Source: Streptomyces glaucescens (lineage in GTDB: Bacteria > Actinomycetota > Actinomycetes > Streptomycetales > Streptomycetaceae). Taken from it: a stretch of 64,000 bases of DNA. The position numbers were made by a program, and so were the translations under genes. Shown piece by piece: positions 1-11,194 of the stretch. How positions within the stretch are numbered: position 1 is the stretch's first letter; every line of letters begins with the position of its first letter. The stretch covers positions 4,729,501-4,793,500 of the forward strand of contig NZ_CP009438.1 of NCBI RefSeq assembly GCF_000761215.1. The letters are read 5' to 3'. The notes below the pieces were generated by a model. That model had not been told where the DNA came from and did not search any database. It saw only the letters and a program-made list of their open reading frames with translations.

Positions 1-597
1 GTCGGCTGGGCCCGCCGCACCGGCGGGCTGATCCTGGAGGACGACTACGACGGCGAGTTCCGCTACGACCGCCAGCCCGTCGGCGCCCTCCAGGACCTGG
101 ACCCCGGCCACGTCGTCTACCTGGGCACCGCGAGCAAGTCCCTCGCCCCCGGCCTCCGGCTCGGCTGGATGGTGCTGCCGCCGTCACTGGCGCACGAGGT
201 GCGCGGGCTCGGCAGCTCCTCCGTGGCCGTCCTCGACCAGCTCACCCTCGCCGAGTTCCTCACCTCGGGCGCCTACGACCGGCACGTCCGCGCCGCCCGG
301 CAGCGCTACCGGCGCCGCCGGGACGCCCTGGTCGCCGCGGTCGCCGCCCGCGCCCCCGAGGTGACCGTCACCGGTATCGCGGCCGGGCTGCACCTGCTGC
401 TCCAGCTCCCGCCCGGCTCGGAGGAGTCCGTGGTCCGCGCGGCCGCCTGGCAGACCCTCGCCGTGCACGGCCTCGCCCGCTACCGCCACCCCGAGGCCAC
501 CACCCGCCCCCTCGACGCCCTGGTCGTCGGCTACGGCACCCCGCCCGACCACGCCTGGGCGGGAGCCCTCGAAGCCCTGTGCAACGCCCTGCCCTAG
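1..597 (+). CDS. MocR-type (GntR/aminotransferase) regulator, C-terminal part only
   Basis: The gene is cut by the left window edge; the frame is open from base 1 and about 198 C-terminal residues are visible. They match the fold-type I aminotransferase domain of MocR/PdxR-like regulators: a DDYDGEFRY segment (PLP-contacting Asp/Tyr region), then the TASKSLAPGLRLGW block whose Lys is the expected PLP Schiff-base residue. In this family an N-terminal GntR winged helix, here outside the window, binds DNA and PLP acts as effector, often for vitamin B6 or amino-acid genes. The N-terminal helix cannot be confirmed, so a plain aminotransferase remains possible but less likely. Confidence 0.8.
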   Translation, partial: VGWARRTGGLILEDDYDGEFRYDRQPVGALQDLDPGHVVYLGTASKSLAPGLRLGWMVLPPSLAHEVRGLGSSSVAVLDQLTLAEFLTSGAYDRHVRAARQRYRRRRDALVAAVAARAPEVTVTGIAAGLHLLLQLPPGSEESVVRAAAWQTLAVHGLARYRHPEATTRPLDALVVGYGTPPDHAWAGALEALCNALP

Positions 598-749
598 GAG
601 GCACCCCGCCGATCACGCCGGCCTCCCGGCGCGCGGCGCCGCGCCTCCCCTAGAGTGACCGGCAAGTGTCCGGTCCCTGTCAGGCCCCGTATGATCGCGG
701 GCCGACGCCGCGGACACGGCAGCGCACGGACAACGGGGAGAAGAACGGC

Positions 750-1121
750 ATGGCAGAGAACCGGCGACGGCTGCGCTCCAGCACCGTCGTGCTCGGCGGG
801 ATGGGCGTGATCGCCGCGGCCCTCACCTCCTGCGGCTCCGATCCCGACCGCCGCTGCGTCGACCGCGACAGCTACGACTACGCCAACGGCTACAAGGTCA
901 TCGCGGACAAGAACTGCAAGTCGGGCTCCTCCTACGGCAGGGGCGGCAAGGGCACCCCGGGCAAGGGCAAGAAGACCGGCAAGACCGGCAGCGGTGACGC
1001 CGCCTGGTACTACGACGCCGAAGTCAGCGGCGGTTACGCCGACCGCGGCACCTTCAGCCGCGACGAGGCCGTCGACCGCGGTGGCTTCGGCTGCTCGGGC
1101 TCCGGCAGCGGCGGCGGCTGA
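750..1121 (+). CDS. small YgiB-like lipoprotein
   Basis: A 123-residue protein. It has a basic N-terminus, a hydrophobic stretch and a lipobox-like LTSC at about residues 28-31, so the mature protein should be a membrane-anchored lipoprotein. The mature part is rich in Gly, Lys, Ser and Tyr and ends with an RGGFG motif followed by a Gly/Ser tail. E. coli YgiB (DUF1190) also ends with an RGGFG block and sits beside ygiC. Here the next gene, 13 bases downstream, is a YgiC-type glutathionylspermidine-synthase-like protein, so the pair looks like a distant ygiBC equivalent. The ATG at 750 follows a GGGGAGAAG ribosome-binding region. Its function is unknown. Confidence 0.7.
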   Translation: MAENRRRLRSSTVVLGGMGVIAAALTSCGSDPDRRCVDRDSYDYANGYKVIADKNCKSGSSYGRGGKGTPGKGKKTGKTGSGDAAWYYDAEVSGGYADRGTFSRDEAVDRGGFGCSGSGSGGG

Positions 1122-1134
1122 GCGAGACGCCCCC

Positions 1135-2319
1135 ATGGAACGCCGCACCATCCAGCCCCGCCCCGGCTGGCAGCAGACCGTCGAGGAACAGGGCCTGATC
1201 TACCCGCTCACCCGCCACCCCGACGGCTCCCTGCGCCCCTACTGGGACGAGAGCGCCTACTACGTCTTCTCCCTGGAGGAGGTCGAGGCCCTCGAAGAGG
1301 TCGTCGAGGAACTGCACCGCATGTGCCTGGCGGCCGCCGGCCACATCGTCACCACGGGCCGCTTCGCCGACCTCGGCATCACCGACCCGCGCCTCGTCCG
1401 CGCCGTCGCCGAGTCCTGGGAGCGCCGCGCCGAACTCCCCTCCGTCTACGGCCGCTTCGACCTGCGCTACGACGGCCGCGGCCCCGCCAAGCTGCTTGAG
1501 TACAACGCCGACACCCCCACCTCCCTCGTCGAGGCCGCCTCCCCCCAGTGGTTCTGGATGGAGGAGCGCTTCCCCGGCGCCGACCAGTGGAACTCCCTCC
1601 ACGAACGCCTCGTCGACGCCTGGCGCGAGCAGGCCCGCCTCCTCCCGCCCGGCAGCCCCCTCTACTTCGCCCACTCCAGCGCCGACGAACTCGGCGAGGA
1701 CCTGATGACGGTCGCCTACCTCAAGGAGACCGCCGAGCAGGCCGGCCTCGACACCGGCTGGATCTCCATGGAGGAGATCGGCTGGGACCGGCTCTCCGGA
1801 CGCTTCGTCGACCAGCGGCTGCGCTTCATCCGCAGCTGCTTCAAGCTCTACCCCTGGGAATGGCTCACCACCGACCGCTTCGCCGAGCACGTCCTCGACA
1901 CCCTCGACAACGGCGGCGGCACCGGCACCACCCTGTGGATCGAGCCCGCCTGGAAGATGCTGCTCAGCAACAAGGCCCTGCTCGCCGTCCTCTGGGAACT
2001 CCACCCCGGCCACCCCAACCTCCTCCCCGCCTACCTGGACGGCCCCCGCGACCTGGCCACCACCGGCGGCTACGTCGCCAAGCCCCTGCTGGGCCGGGAA
2101 GGCGCCGGCGTCACCGTGCACGCTCCCGGCGCGGCCCCCGTCGTCCGCGACGAGCCCTGCTGCTACCAGCAGCTCGCCCCGCTGCCCGACTTCGACGGCA
2201 ACCACGCCGTCCTCGGCACGTGGGTCGTCGGCGGCGCGTCCGCGGGCCTCGGCATCCGCGAGTCCGCCGGACTGATCACGGACGAGTACGCCCGCTTCCT
2301 CCCGCACGTCATCCTCTAG
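1135..2319 (+). CDS. glutathionylspermidine synthase-like (YgiC-type) ATP-grasp protein
   Basis: 394 residues, matching the preATP-grasp/ATP-grasp ligase domain of the glutathionylspermidine synthase family (PF03738) without the N-terminal amidase domain of E. coli Gss. Visible family features include the acidic LLEYNADTPTSLVEA block (about residues 120-134), a WIEPAWKMLLSNKALL segment and the GGYVAKPLLGREGAGV nucleotide-binding loop. Actinobacteria lack glutathione, so the true substrate is probably another amine/carboxylate pair. It follows the lipoprotein gene by 13 bases and is likely co-transcribed with it. The ATG at 1135 was chosen because the homologous region starts there. Confidence 0.85.
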   Translation: MERRTIQPRPGWQQTVEEQGLIYPLTRHPDGSLRPYWDESAYYVFSLEEVEALEEVVEELHRMCLAAAGHIVTTGRFADLGITDPRLVRAVAESWERRAELPSVYGRFDLRYDGRGPAKLLEYNADTPTSLVEAASPQWFWMEERFPGADQWNSLHERLVDAWREQARLLPPGSPLYFAHSSADELGEDLMTVAYLKETAEQAGLDTGWISMEEIGWDRLSGRFVDQRLRFIRSCFKLYPWEWLTTDRFAEHVLDTLDNGGGTGTTLWIEPAWKMLLSNKALLAVLWELHPGHPNLLPAYLDGPRDLATTGGYVAKPLLGREGAGVTVHAPGAAPVVRDEPCCYQQLAPLPDFDGNHAVLGTWVVGGASAGLGIRESAGLITDEYARFLPHVIL

Positions 2320-2337
2320 GGGGCCCGCCGGCCGGTC

Positions 2338-3543
2338 TCAGGCGCCCAGCACCGCCCGCAGCTGCGCCAGGCCCCAGTCCAGGTCCTCCTCCGAGACGAC
2401 CAGCGGCGGCGCGATCCGCAGCGTCGTGCCGTGGGTTTCCTTCACCAGCACCCCCCGGTGCATCAGCTTCTCGCACAGCTCCCGGCCGGTGCCGTACCGC
2501 GGGTGCACGTCCACCCCCGCCCACAGCCCGCGCCCGCGCACCTGCGTCACCCGGCCCGTCCCGGCCAGCTCCGCCAGCTCCCGGTGCAGCCGCCCGCCCA
2601 GCTCCGCCGCCCGCGCCTGGTACTCGCCCGACCGCAGCATCGCGATCACCTCCAGCGCCACCGCGCACGCCAGCGGGTTCCCGCCGAACGTCGACCCGTG
2701 CTCACCGGGCCGGAACACCCCCAGCACCTCGGCCGACGACACCACCGCCGACACCGGCACGATCCCGCCGCCCAGCGCCTTGCCCAGCACGTACACGTCC
2801 GGCACCACCCCCTCGTGCTCACAGGCGAACGTCCGCCCCGTCCGGCCCAGCCCCGACTGGATCTCGTCCGCGACGAGCAGCACGTTCCGCTCCCGCGTCA
2901 GCTCCCGCACCCCCGGCAGGTAGCCGGCCGGCGGCACCACCACCCCCGCCTCGCCCTGGACCGGCTCGATCAGCACCGCGACCGTGTTCTCCGTCAGCGC
3001 CCGGCGCATAGCCGTCAGGTCCCCGTACGGAACGATCTCGAAGCCCGGGGTGTACGGGCCGTAGTCCGCCCGGGCCCGCGGGTCGGTGGAGAAGCTGATG
3101 ACGGTCGTCGTCCGCCCGTGGAAGTTGCCGCCCGCGACGACGATCTTCGCCATCTCCGCGGGCACCCCCTTCACCCGGTACCCCCACTTGCGGGCGGTCT
3201 TCACCGCCGTCTCCACCGCCTCCGCGCCGGTGTTCATCGGCAGCACCATCTCCATCCCGCACAGCCGCGCCAGCTCCGTGCAGAAGGCGCCGAACCGGTC
3301 GTGGTGGAACGCCCGCGACGTCAGCGTCACCCGGTCCAGCTGCGCCTTCGCCGCCTCGACCAGCCGCCGGTTGCCGTGCCCGAAGTTCAGCGCGGAGTAG
3401 CCGGCCAGCAGATCCAGGTACCGCCGGCCCTCCACGTCCGTCAGCCACGCTCCCTCGGCGCCGGCCACCACCACCGGCAGCGGGTGGTAGGTGTGCGCGC
3501 TGTGCTTCTCGGCGGCGGCGATCAGGTCGTCGGTGGTGGTCAC
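2338..3543 (-). CDS. rocD: ornithine aminotransferase
   Basis: A 401-residue class III PLP aminotransferase of normal family length. It converts ornithine and 2-oxoglutarate to glutamate 5-semialdehyde and glutamate in arginine/ornithine catabolism. Seen are the N-terminal LDLLAGYSALNFGHGN substrate region, the MNTGAEAVETAVK cofactor-phosphate motif, DEIQSGLGRTG (PLP-stacking Asp) and VLGKALGGG with the Schiff-base Lys. It starts at a GTG (3543) preceded by GGAGGT. It is convergent with the gene ending at 2319. No urea-cycle or proline genes are adjacent. RocD is more likely than other class III members because of the overall motif match. Confidence 0.9.
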   Translation of the reverse strand: MTTTDDLIAAAEKHSAHTYHPLPVVVAGAEGAWLTDVEGRRYLDLLAGYSALNFGHGNRRLVEAAKAQLDRVTLTSRAFHHDRFGAFCTELARLCGMEMVLPMNTGAEAVETAVKTARKWGYRVKGVPAEMAKIVVAGGNFHGRTTTVISFSTDPRARADYGPYTPGFEIVPYGDLTAMRRALTENTVAVLIEPVQGEAGVVVPPAGYLPGVRELTRERNVLLVADEIQSGLGRTGRTFACEHEGVVPDVYVLGKALGGGIVPVSAVVSSAEVLGVFRPGEHGSTFGGNPLACAVALEVIAMLRSGEYQARAAELGGRLHRELAELAGTGRVTQVRGRGLWAGVDVHPRYGTGRELCEKLMHRGVLVKETHGTTLRIAPPLVVSEEDLDWGLAQLRAVLGA

Positions 3544-3642
3544 GGCACCTCCAGAAGGTGAACCAGATGAGGCGCCCTCCTTCCTATCCCCGCCCGGATC
3601 CCGGACGCGGGATCTTCACTCCCCGGCGCGCCCGGTAGGCTG

Positions 3643-3728
3643 AGGGCCGGGTCGTGACTGGCGCGCTTGGGATGGGACCGACCATCGGGGAGCGGCCCGA
3701 AGGGAAACTGTGCCGTGCGCCTGGGCCG
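3643..3728 (+). ncRNA. ZTP riboswitch (pfl motif) upstream of glyA
   Basis: The leader contains both conserved blocks of the pfl RNA in the right order: GGGTCGTGACTGGCG at about 3649-3663, a variable stem with CCATCGGGGAGC at about 3682-3693, and GCCGTGCGCCTGGGC at 3712-3726. The pfl RNA senses ZTP/ZMP (AICAR) and commonly precedes glyA and other one-carbon genes. It lies 38-120 bases before the glyA start, so it can control glyA expression at the leader. The boundaries are approximate. Confidence 0.88.
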
Positions 3729-3765
3729 AACCGTGTACGCCGAACGCCACGTCCGGAGGTCCCTG

Positions 3766-6527
<2,762 letters not shown>

Positions 6528-6764
6528 ACCGGGGCACCTGGCCGGGTGCGCGGCGCGCGGTGCGCCGCGTACGAGGCGGAGTGCCGCGCCGCGTGCGGGG
6601 CGTGCGCGGATGGTCCGGTCCGGTCCGCGCCCCGCACAGCGCTGCACATCACTACGGCTGCGCCTGCCCACGGCCGGGCCGTGGCCGTACAGTCGATAGC
6701 CGGACGGCCGCACGCGCGGCCGTCCGCCCCTCGCAGACGTACCGACACGACGACAGGAGACGAC

Positions 6765-7340
6765 GTGGGGACCGTAACGATCGGTGTGTCGATCGCGGTC
6801 CCGGAGCCCCACGGCAGCCTGCTCCAGGAGCGGCGCGCGGGCTTCGGCGACGCCGCGGCTCACGGTATCCCCACGCATGTCACCCTGCTGCCGCCGACCG
6901 AGGTCGACGCCGCGCTGCTGCCCGCGATCGAGAAACACCTCGCGGAGGTCGCGGCGGCGGGACGGCCGTTCCCGATGCGGCTGTCCGGCACCGGGACGTT
7001 CCGTCCGCTGTCACCGGTCGTCTACGTCCGGGTGGCCGAGGGCGCCGAGGCGTGCACCTGGCTGCAGAAGCAGGTCCGCGACGCCTCCGGCCCGGTCGCC
7101 CGTGAGCTGCTGTTCCCGTACCACCCGCACGTCACCGTCGCGCACGGCATCGACGACGCGGCGATGGACCGGGCCTACGAGGAGCTGGCCGACTACGAGG
7201 CCGAGTGGCCGTGCACCGGCTTCGCGCTCTACGAGCAGGGCGCGGACGGGGTGTGGCGGAAGCTGCGGGAGTTCGCCTTCGGCACCACGGTCGTGCCGCC
7301 GCAGGCGTCGGCCCCGGCGGAGCACGGCACGCTGCACTGA
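6765..7340 (+). CDS. 2'-5' RNA ligase / cyclic phosphodiesterase family protein (2H, LigT-like)
   Basis: 191 residues from a GTG at 6765, four bases after AGGAGA. The two HxT motifs that define the 2H phosphoesterase superfamily are present: THVTLLPP near residue 44 and PHVTVAHG near residue 123, with the expected spacing. Family members open or close 2',3'-cyclic phosphates in RNA or nucleotide metabolism; the substrate here cannot be read from sequence. The gene faces dprE2 tail to tail, with 37 bases between stops. Confidence 0.82.
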   Translation: MGTVTIGVSIAVPEPHGSLLQERRAGFGDAAAHGIPTHVTLLPPTEVDAALLPAIEKHLAEVAAAGRPFPMRLSGTGTFRPLSPVVYVRVAEGAEACTWLQKQVRDASGPVARELLFPYHPHVTVAHGIDDAAMDRAYEELADYEAEWPCTGFALYEQGADGVWRKLREFAFGTTVVPPQASAPAEHGTLH

Positions 7341-7377
7341 GCGGTCCCCGCGCGGTCACCGGCCCCGGAGGGGCGGC

Positions 7378-8133
7378 TCAGACCGGCAGCCGGCGGAACA
7401 CCGCCCGCGGCACGTGCCGCATCGCCGACATGACCAGGCGCAGCGCCCCCGGCACCCACACCGTTTCCGCGCGGCGGCGCAGGCCCCCCTCGACGGCCGC
7501 CGCGACCGCCTCGGGCGTCGTCGCGAGCGGGGCCTCGTCCAGGCCCGCCGTCATCCTGGAGCGGACGAATCCGGGGCGTACGACCATGACGTGGACGCCC
7601 GTGCCGTGCAGCGCGTCGCCGAGGCCCTGGGCGAAGGCGTCCAGGCCCGCCTTGCTGGAGCCGTAAATGAAGTTCGAGCGGCGGGCGCGCTCACCGGCGA
7701 CCGAGGAGAGCACCACCAGCGAGCCGTGGCCCTGGGTCTGCAGCGCGCGGGCGCTGACCAGGCCGGCCGACACCGCGCCGGTGTAGTTGGTCTGCGCCAC
7801 GCGCACCGCGTTCGCCGGCTCCCGCTCGTCGCGGGCCTGGTCGCCGAGGATGCCGAAGGCGAGCAGCACCATGTCGACGTCGCCCTCGGCGAAGACCTTG
7901 CCGAGGACCGCCTCGTGCGACTCGGGATCGAGGGCGTCGAAGGCGACGGTGCGCACGTCGGCGCCCAGGGCGCGCAGGCCCTCGGCGGCCTGCTCCAGGC
8001 GGGGCGAGGGGCGGCCCGCCAGCCACACCGCGCGGGTCCGGCGGGTGATCAGCCGCCGGGCGGTGGCCAGGGCGATCTCCGACGTGCCACCGAGGATCAG
8101 CAGGGACTGGGGGAGGCCGAAGGCGTCCTTCAC
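7378..8133 (-). CDS. dprE2: decaprenylphosphoryl-2-keto-pentose reductase (DprE2-like SDR)
   Basis: A 251-residue short-chain dehydrogenase/reductase. Seen are the N-terminal ILGGTSEIALATAR dinucleotide-binding motif (a TSEI variant characteristic of DprE2), the catalytic Ser in VLSSVAGER, and YGSSKAG for the Tyr-x-x-x-Lys pair. In mycobacteria DprE2 reduces the keto-sugar lipid made by DprE1, completing C2' epimerisation of decaprenyl-phosphoryl ribose to arabinose. The GTG start at 8133 lies 8 bases after the dprE1 stop, and the AGGAG overlaps that stop, so the two are translationally linked. Confidence 0.88.
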   Translation of the reverse strand: MKDAFGLPQSLLILGGTSEIALATARRLITRRTRAVWLAGRPSPRLEQAAEGLRALGADVRTVAFDALDPESHEAVLGKVFAEGDVDMVLLAFGILGDQARDEREPANAVRVAQTNYTGAVSAGLVSARALQTQGHGSLVVLSSVAGERARRSNFIYGSSKAGLDAFAQGLGDALHGTGVHVMVVRPGFVRSRMTAGLDEAPLATTPEAVAAAVEGGLRRRAETVWVPGALRLVMSAMRHVPRAVFRRLPV

Positions 8134-8141
8134 GGCGGCTC

Positions 8142-9497
8142 CTAGAGGGTGAGTCGGCGGGCGAGATCGGACATGAACACCCCGCGCGGGTCGAGCTCCT
8201 GCCGCAGGGCGCGGAAGTCGGACAGCCGCGGGTACATCGCGGCGAGCAGGTCGGGCCGCATCCGGGAGTCCTTGGCGAGGTAGACCCGGCCGCCCGCGGC
8301 GGCGACCTCCTCGTCGAGTCCGTCGAGGAAGGCGTCGAGGCCGGGCAGCGCGGCCGGGATGTCCAGGGCCAGGGTCCAGCCGGGAGCGGGGAAGGACAGC
8401 CAGCCCGGGTCGGCGTCCCCGAAGCGTTTGAGGACGGCCAGGAAGGACGGGCAGCGGCGTTCGGAGATCCGGTGCACGATCCGGCGCAGGGTCTCCTCCC
8501 GGCCGTACCCGACGACGAACTGGTACTGCACGAAGCCGCTCCGCCCGTAGACGCGGTTCCAGTGCGGCACGCCGTCCAGGGGGTGGAAGAACGCGGGGAT
8601 CCTCTGCAGTTCACCGGCACGCGCGCGTGGTGCCCTGCGGTACCAGAGCGCGTTGAACAGGCCCACGGTCCGCCGGGTGAGCAGGCCCTCCGGGAGGAAG
8701 GCCGGGGCGGCCGGCAGCCGGGACGGGCGGAAGGCGAGCGGGTCCCGGCGCGCACGCGCGGCCTTCGGCAGTGCCTCCAGGGGCGCGTGGTCGCCGCGGG
8801 TGAGCACCGCGCGGCCGGTCGCCGCGCCGCGTGCCAGCAGGTCGATCCAGGCGACGGAGTAGCGGTAGCGGTGGTCGGTGGTGGTCAGCCGTGCCATCAG
8901 GTCGTCGAGATCGGCCGCGCGTTCGGTGTCGACCTGCATCAGCGCCGTCTCGACCGGGTGGAGCCGGATCGTCGCGGTGAGGATCACCCCGGTCAGGCCC
9001 ATGCCGCCCGTGGTCGCGTCGAACAGCGGGGTGTCACGTTCCACGGTGCGCACGCCGCCGTCGGCGGTGAGGAGTTCCAGGGACAGCACGTGGCGGGAGA
9101 ACGACCCGGAGACGTGGTGGTTCTTGCCGTGGATGTCGGCGCCGATCGCGCCGCCGACGGTCACGTAGCGGGTGCCGGGGGTCACCGGCACGAACCAGCC
9201 GAGCGGCAGCAGGACCTGCATCAGCCGGTGCAGGGAGACGCCCGCGTCGCACAGCACGGTGCCGTCCGCCGCGTCGATCGCGTGGATCCGGTCCAGGCCG
9301 GTCATGTCGAGCACCGCGCCGCCCGCGTTCTGCGCCGCGTCCCCGTACGCCCGTCCCAGGCCCCGGGGGATGCCTCCGCGGGCCCCGCAGCCCCGGACGG
9401 CCGCCACGGCCTCCTCGTACGTCCGTGGGCGGATGAGACGGGCGGTGGTGGGAGCGGTGCGGCCCCACCCCGTGACGGATACGGTCTCGGCAGGCAT
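8142..9497 (-). CDS. dprE1: decaprenylphosphoryl-ribose 2'-oxidase (DprE1-like FAD oxidoreductase)
   Basis: A 451-residue VAO/PCMH-type FAD enzyme. The FAD-binding segment RGLGRAYGDAAQN (about residues 45-58), GTRYVTVGGAIGADIHGKNHH and the C-terminal YLAKDSRM (active-site Lys) match DprE1. The position equivalent to Cys387 of M. tuberculosis DprE1, the benzothiazinone target, is Ala377 here (PGWTLALDIP; codon at 8367-8369). The ATG at 9497 gives a normal length; longer in-frame reading upstream lacks homology. It is co-directional with dprE2 and divergent from the phosphatase/prenyltransferase genes of the same pathway. Confidence 0.9.
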   Translation of the reverse strand: MPAETVSVTGWGRTAPTTARLIRPRTYEEAVAAVRGCGARGGIPRGLGRAYGDAAQNAGGAVLDMTGLDRIHAIDAADGTVLCDAGVSLHRLMQVLLPLGWFVPVTPGTRYVTVGGAIGADIHGKNHHVSGSFSRHVLSLELLTADGGVRTVERDTPLFDATTGGMGLTGVILTATIRLHPVETALMQVDTERAADLDDLMARLTTTDHRYRYSVAWIDLLARGAATGRAVLTRGDHAPLEALPKAARARRDPLAFRPSRLPAAPAFLPEGLLTRRTVGLFNALWYRRAPRARAGELQRIPAFFHPLDGVPHWNRVYGRSGFVQYQFVVGYGREETLRRIVHRISERRCPSFLAVLKRFGDADPGWLSFPAPGWTLALDIPAALPGLDAFLDGLDEEVAAAGGRVYLAKDSRMRPDLLAAMYPRLSDFRALRQELDPRGVFMSDLARRLTL

Positions 9498-9630
9498 GTC
9501 GGTGACCGTATCGCCCGTATGCACGCGATCGGTTCGGGAACATCCCGCCCCTCCCCGAAATGGGTGATTAATGGGATGTCGCTCAATATTGCCGTAGTTC
9601 CAGCCGGATCGGCGTGAACAGTGAGTCCAC

Positions 9631-10182
9631 ATGGACGACCTCGACGACATGGACCACCGAATCCTTTCGGCGCTCCGGGCCCACGGCTCCGACCCGCGCG
9701 TCGCGGCCGGCGCGCGCGCCCTGTCCCGGGCCGGTGAGCACGGGGCGCTGTGGCTCGCGGCGGGTCTCGTGGGAGCCGCCGCGGACCGGACGAGGCGCGG
9801 TGCCTGGCTGCGCGGAACCGCGCTCATCGCGGGCGCGCACCTCACCAGCATGGGGGTGAAGCGCATCGTGCGCCGTCCGCGCCCCGTACACGTCGAGCCC
9901 CTGGTGCGCACCGCGGGGCGGCACTCCTTCCCCAGCTCCCACGCCACCTCCGCCGCCGCCGCGGCCGTCGCCTACGGCACGCTCGGCGCCCTCGGCGCAC
10001 GGGCGGTCGCGCCGCTCGCCGCCGCGATGTGCCTGTCGCGCCTGGTCCTGGGCGTCCACTACCCCTCCGACGTGGCGGCCGGCGCGGCACTGGGCGCGCT
10101 GACGGCGTGCGCGGGGGCCCGCTGGGTCCGGCGGGGCGTGCGCGGTGCCGCGTGTGAGACGGCGGGAGGTGCCCATGACTGA
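9631..10182 (+). CDS. PAP2-family phosphatase, probable decaprenylphosphoryl-5-phosphoribose phosphatase
   Basis: A 183-residue membrane phosphatase with the three PAP2 signatures: KRIVRRPRP (about residue 75), PSSHA (about residue 100) and SRLVLGVHYPSD (about residue 132). In mycobacteria the Rv3807c-type PAP2 enzyme removes the 5-phosphate from decaprenylphosphoryl-phosphoribose made by the neighbouring UbiA protein. The same gene order here, with an 8-base overlap into the UbiA gene, supports that role. The first 60 residues are Asp-rich, then Ala-rich helical. The ATG at 9631 has only a weak GTGAG upstream. Confidence 0.85.
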   Translation: MDDLDDMDHRILSALRAHGSDPRVAAGARALSRAGEHGALWLAAGLVGAAADRTRRGAWLRGTALIAGAHLTSMGVKRIVRRPRPVHVEPLVRTAGRHSFPSSHATSAAAAAVAYGTLGALGARAVAPLAAAMCLSRLVLGVHYPSDVAAGAALGALTACAGARWVRRGVRGAACETAGGAHD

Positions 10183-11194
10183 GGCCGCGCCCATGACGAA
10201 CGGCACGCGCTCTGCGGGGACCGCCGCCCCGGCGCAGGGCGCACCCGCCCCGGACACCGCCCTGCGGGAGCGGCGCCCGCCCCGCCCCCGGCCCCCCGAA
10301 CGGCCGCGCAGGCGAAGCCTCCTCGGCGGCCTGGTCAGGACCGCGCGGCCCAAGCAGTGGATCAAGAACATCCTGGTCGTCGCCGCCCCCGCGGCCGCCG
10401 GCCGGCTCTTCTCCCCGCCCGCCCTGGCCGAACTGGCGGTGGTCTTCGCGCTGTTCACCGCGTGTGCCGCCGCGGTCTACCTGATCAACGACGCGCGCGA
10501 CGCGGACGCCGACCGCGCCCACCCGACCAAGCGGCACCGCCCGGTCGCCGCCGGGCAGGTCCCCGTGCCGGCCGCCTACGCGGTGGGCGGCACGCTCGCC
10601 GTCCTCGCCCCGGCCGCCGCGGCCTGGCTGACCTCGCCGTCGGTCGCGGCGCTGCTGACGGCGTACCTCGGCATGCAGCTGGCGTACTGCGTGAGCCTCA
10701 AGCACGTCCTTGTCGTCGATCTCGCCGTCGTCACGACCGGGTTCCTGATGCGGGCGATGGCCGGCGGGCTCGCGCTCGGCATCCCGCTCTCGCGGTGGTT
10801 CCTGATCACGACCGGGTTCGGGGCGCTGTTCATGGTCTCGGCGAAGCGGTACTCCGAGGCCGTGCAGATGGCCGGGAAGGGCGGCGCCACGCGCGCGTTG
10901 CTCACCGAGTACACCACCGGCTACCTCCGCTTCGTGTGGCAGCTCGCCGCCGGGGTCGCCGTGCTGGCGTACTGCCTGTGGGCGCTGGAGGAGGGCGGCG
11001 ACCCGCACACCGGGCTGCTGCCGTGGCGGCAGCTGTCGATGGTCGCCTTCATCCTGGCGGTCCTGCGCTACGCCGTGTTCGCCGACCGGGGCACGGCGGG
11101 CGAACCCGAGGAGGTGGTGCTGCGCGACCGCGCGCTCGCCGTCATCGGGCTGGTGTGGCTCGCCATGTACGGCCTGGCGGTGGCCGATTGGTGA
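10175..11194 (+). CDS. ubiA: decaprenyl-phosphate phosphoribosyltransferase (UbiA family)
   Basis: A 339-residue multi-pass prenyltransferase of the Rv3806c type. After a Pro/Arg-rich cytoplasmic N-terminus comes RPKQWIKNILV, then the aspartate-rich NDARDADADRAHPTKRHRP motif that binds the Mg-pyrophosphate group of PRPP. About nine hydrophobic segments follow. It would transfer phosphoribose to decaprenyl phosphate, the first committed step toward DprE1/DprE2 substrates. The ATG at 10175 follows GGAGGT and overlaps the upstream phosphatase gene. Its stop overlaps the next GTG start by 4 bases. Confidence 0.9.
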   Translation: MTEAAPMTNGTRSAGTAAPAQGAPAPDTALRERRPPRPRPPERPRRRSLLGGLVRTARPKQWIKNILVVAAPAAAGRLFSPPALAELAVVFALFTACAAAVYLINDARDADADRAHPTKRHRPVAAGQVPVPAAYAVGGTLAVLAPAAAAWLTSPSVAALLTAYLGMQLAYCVSLKHVLVVDLAVVTTGFLMRAMAGGLALGIPLSRWFLITTGFGALFMVSAKRYSEAVQMAGKGGATRALLTEYTTGYLRFVWQLAAGVAVLAYCLWALEEGGDPHTGLLPWRQLSMVAFILAVLRYAVFADRGTAGEPEEVVLRDRALAVIGLVWLAMYGLAVADW

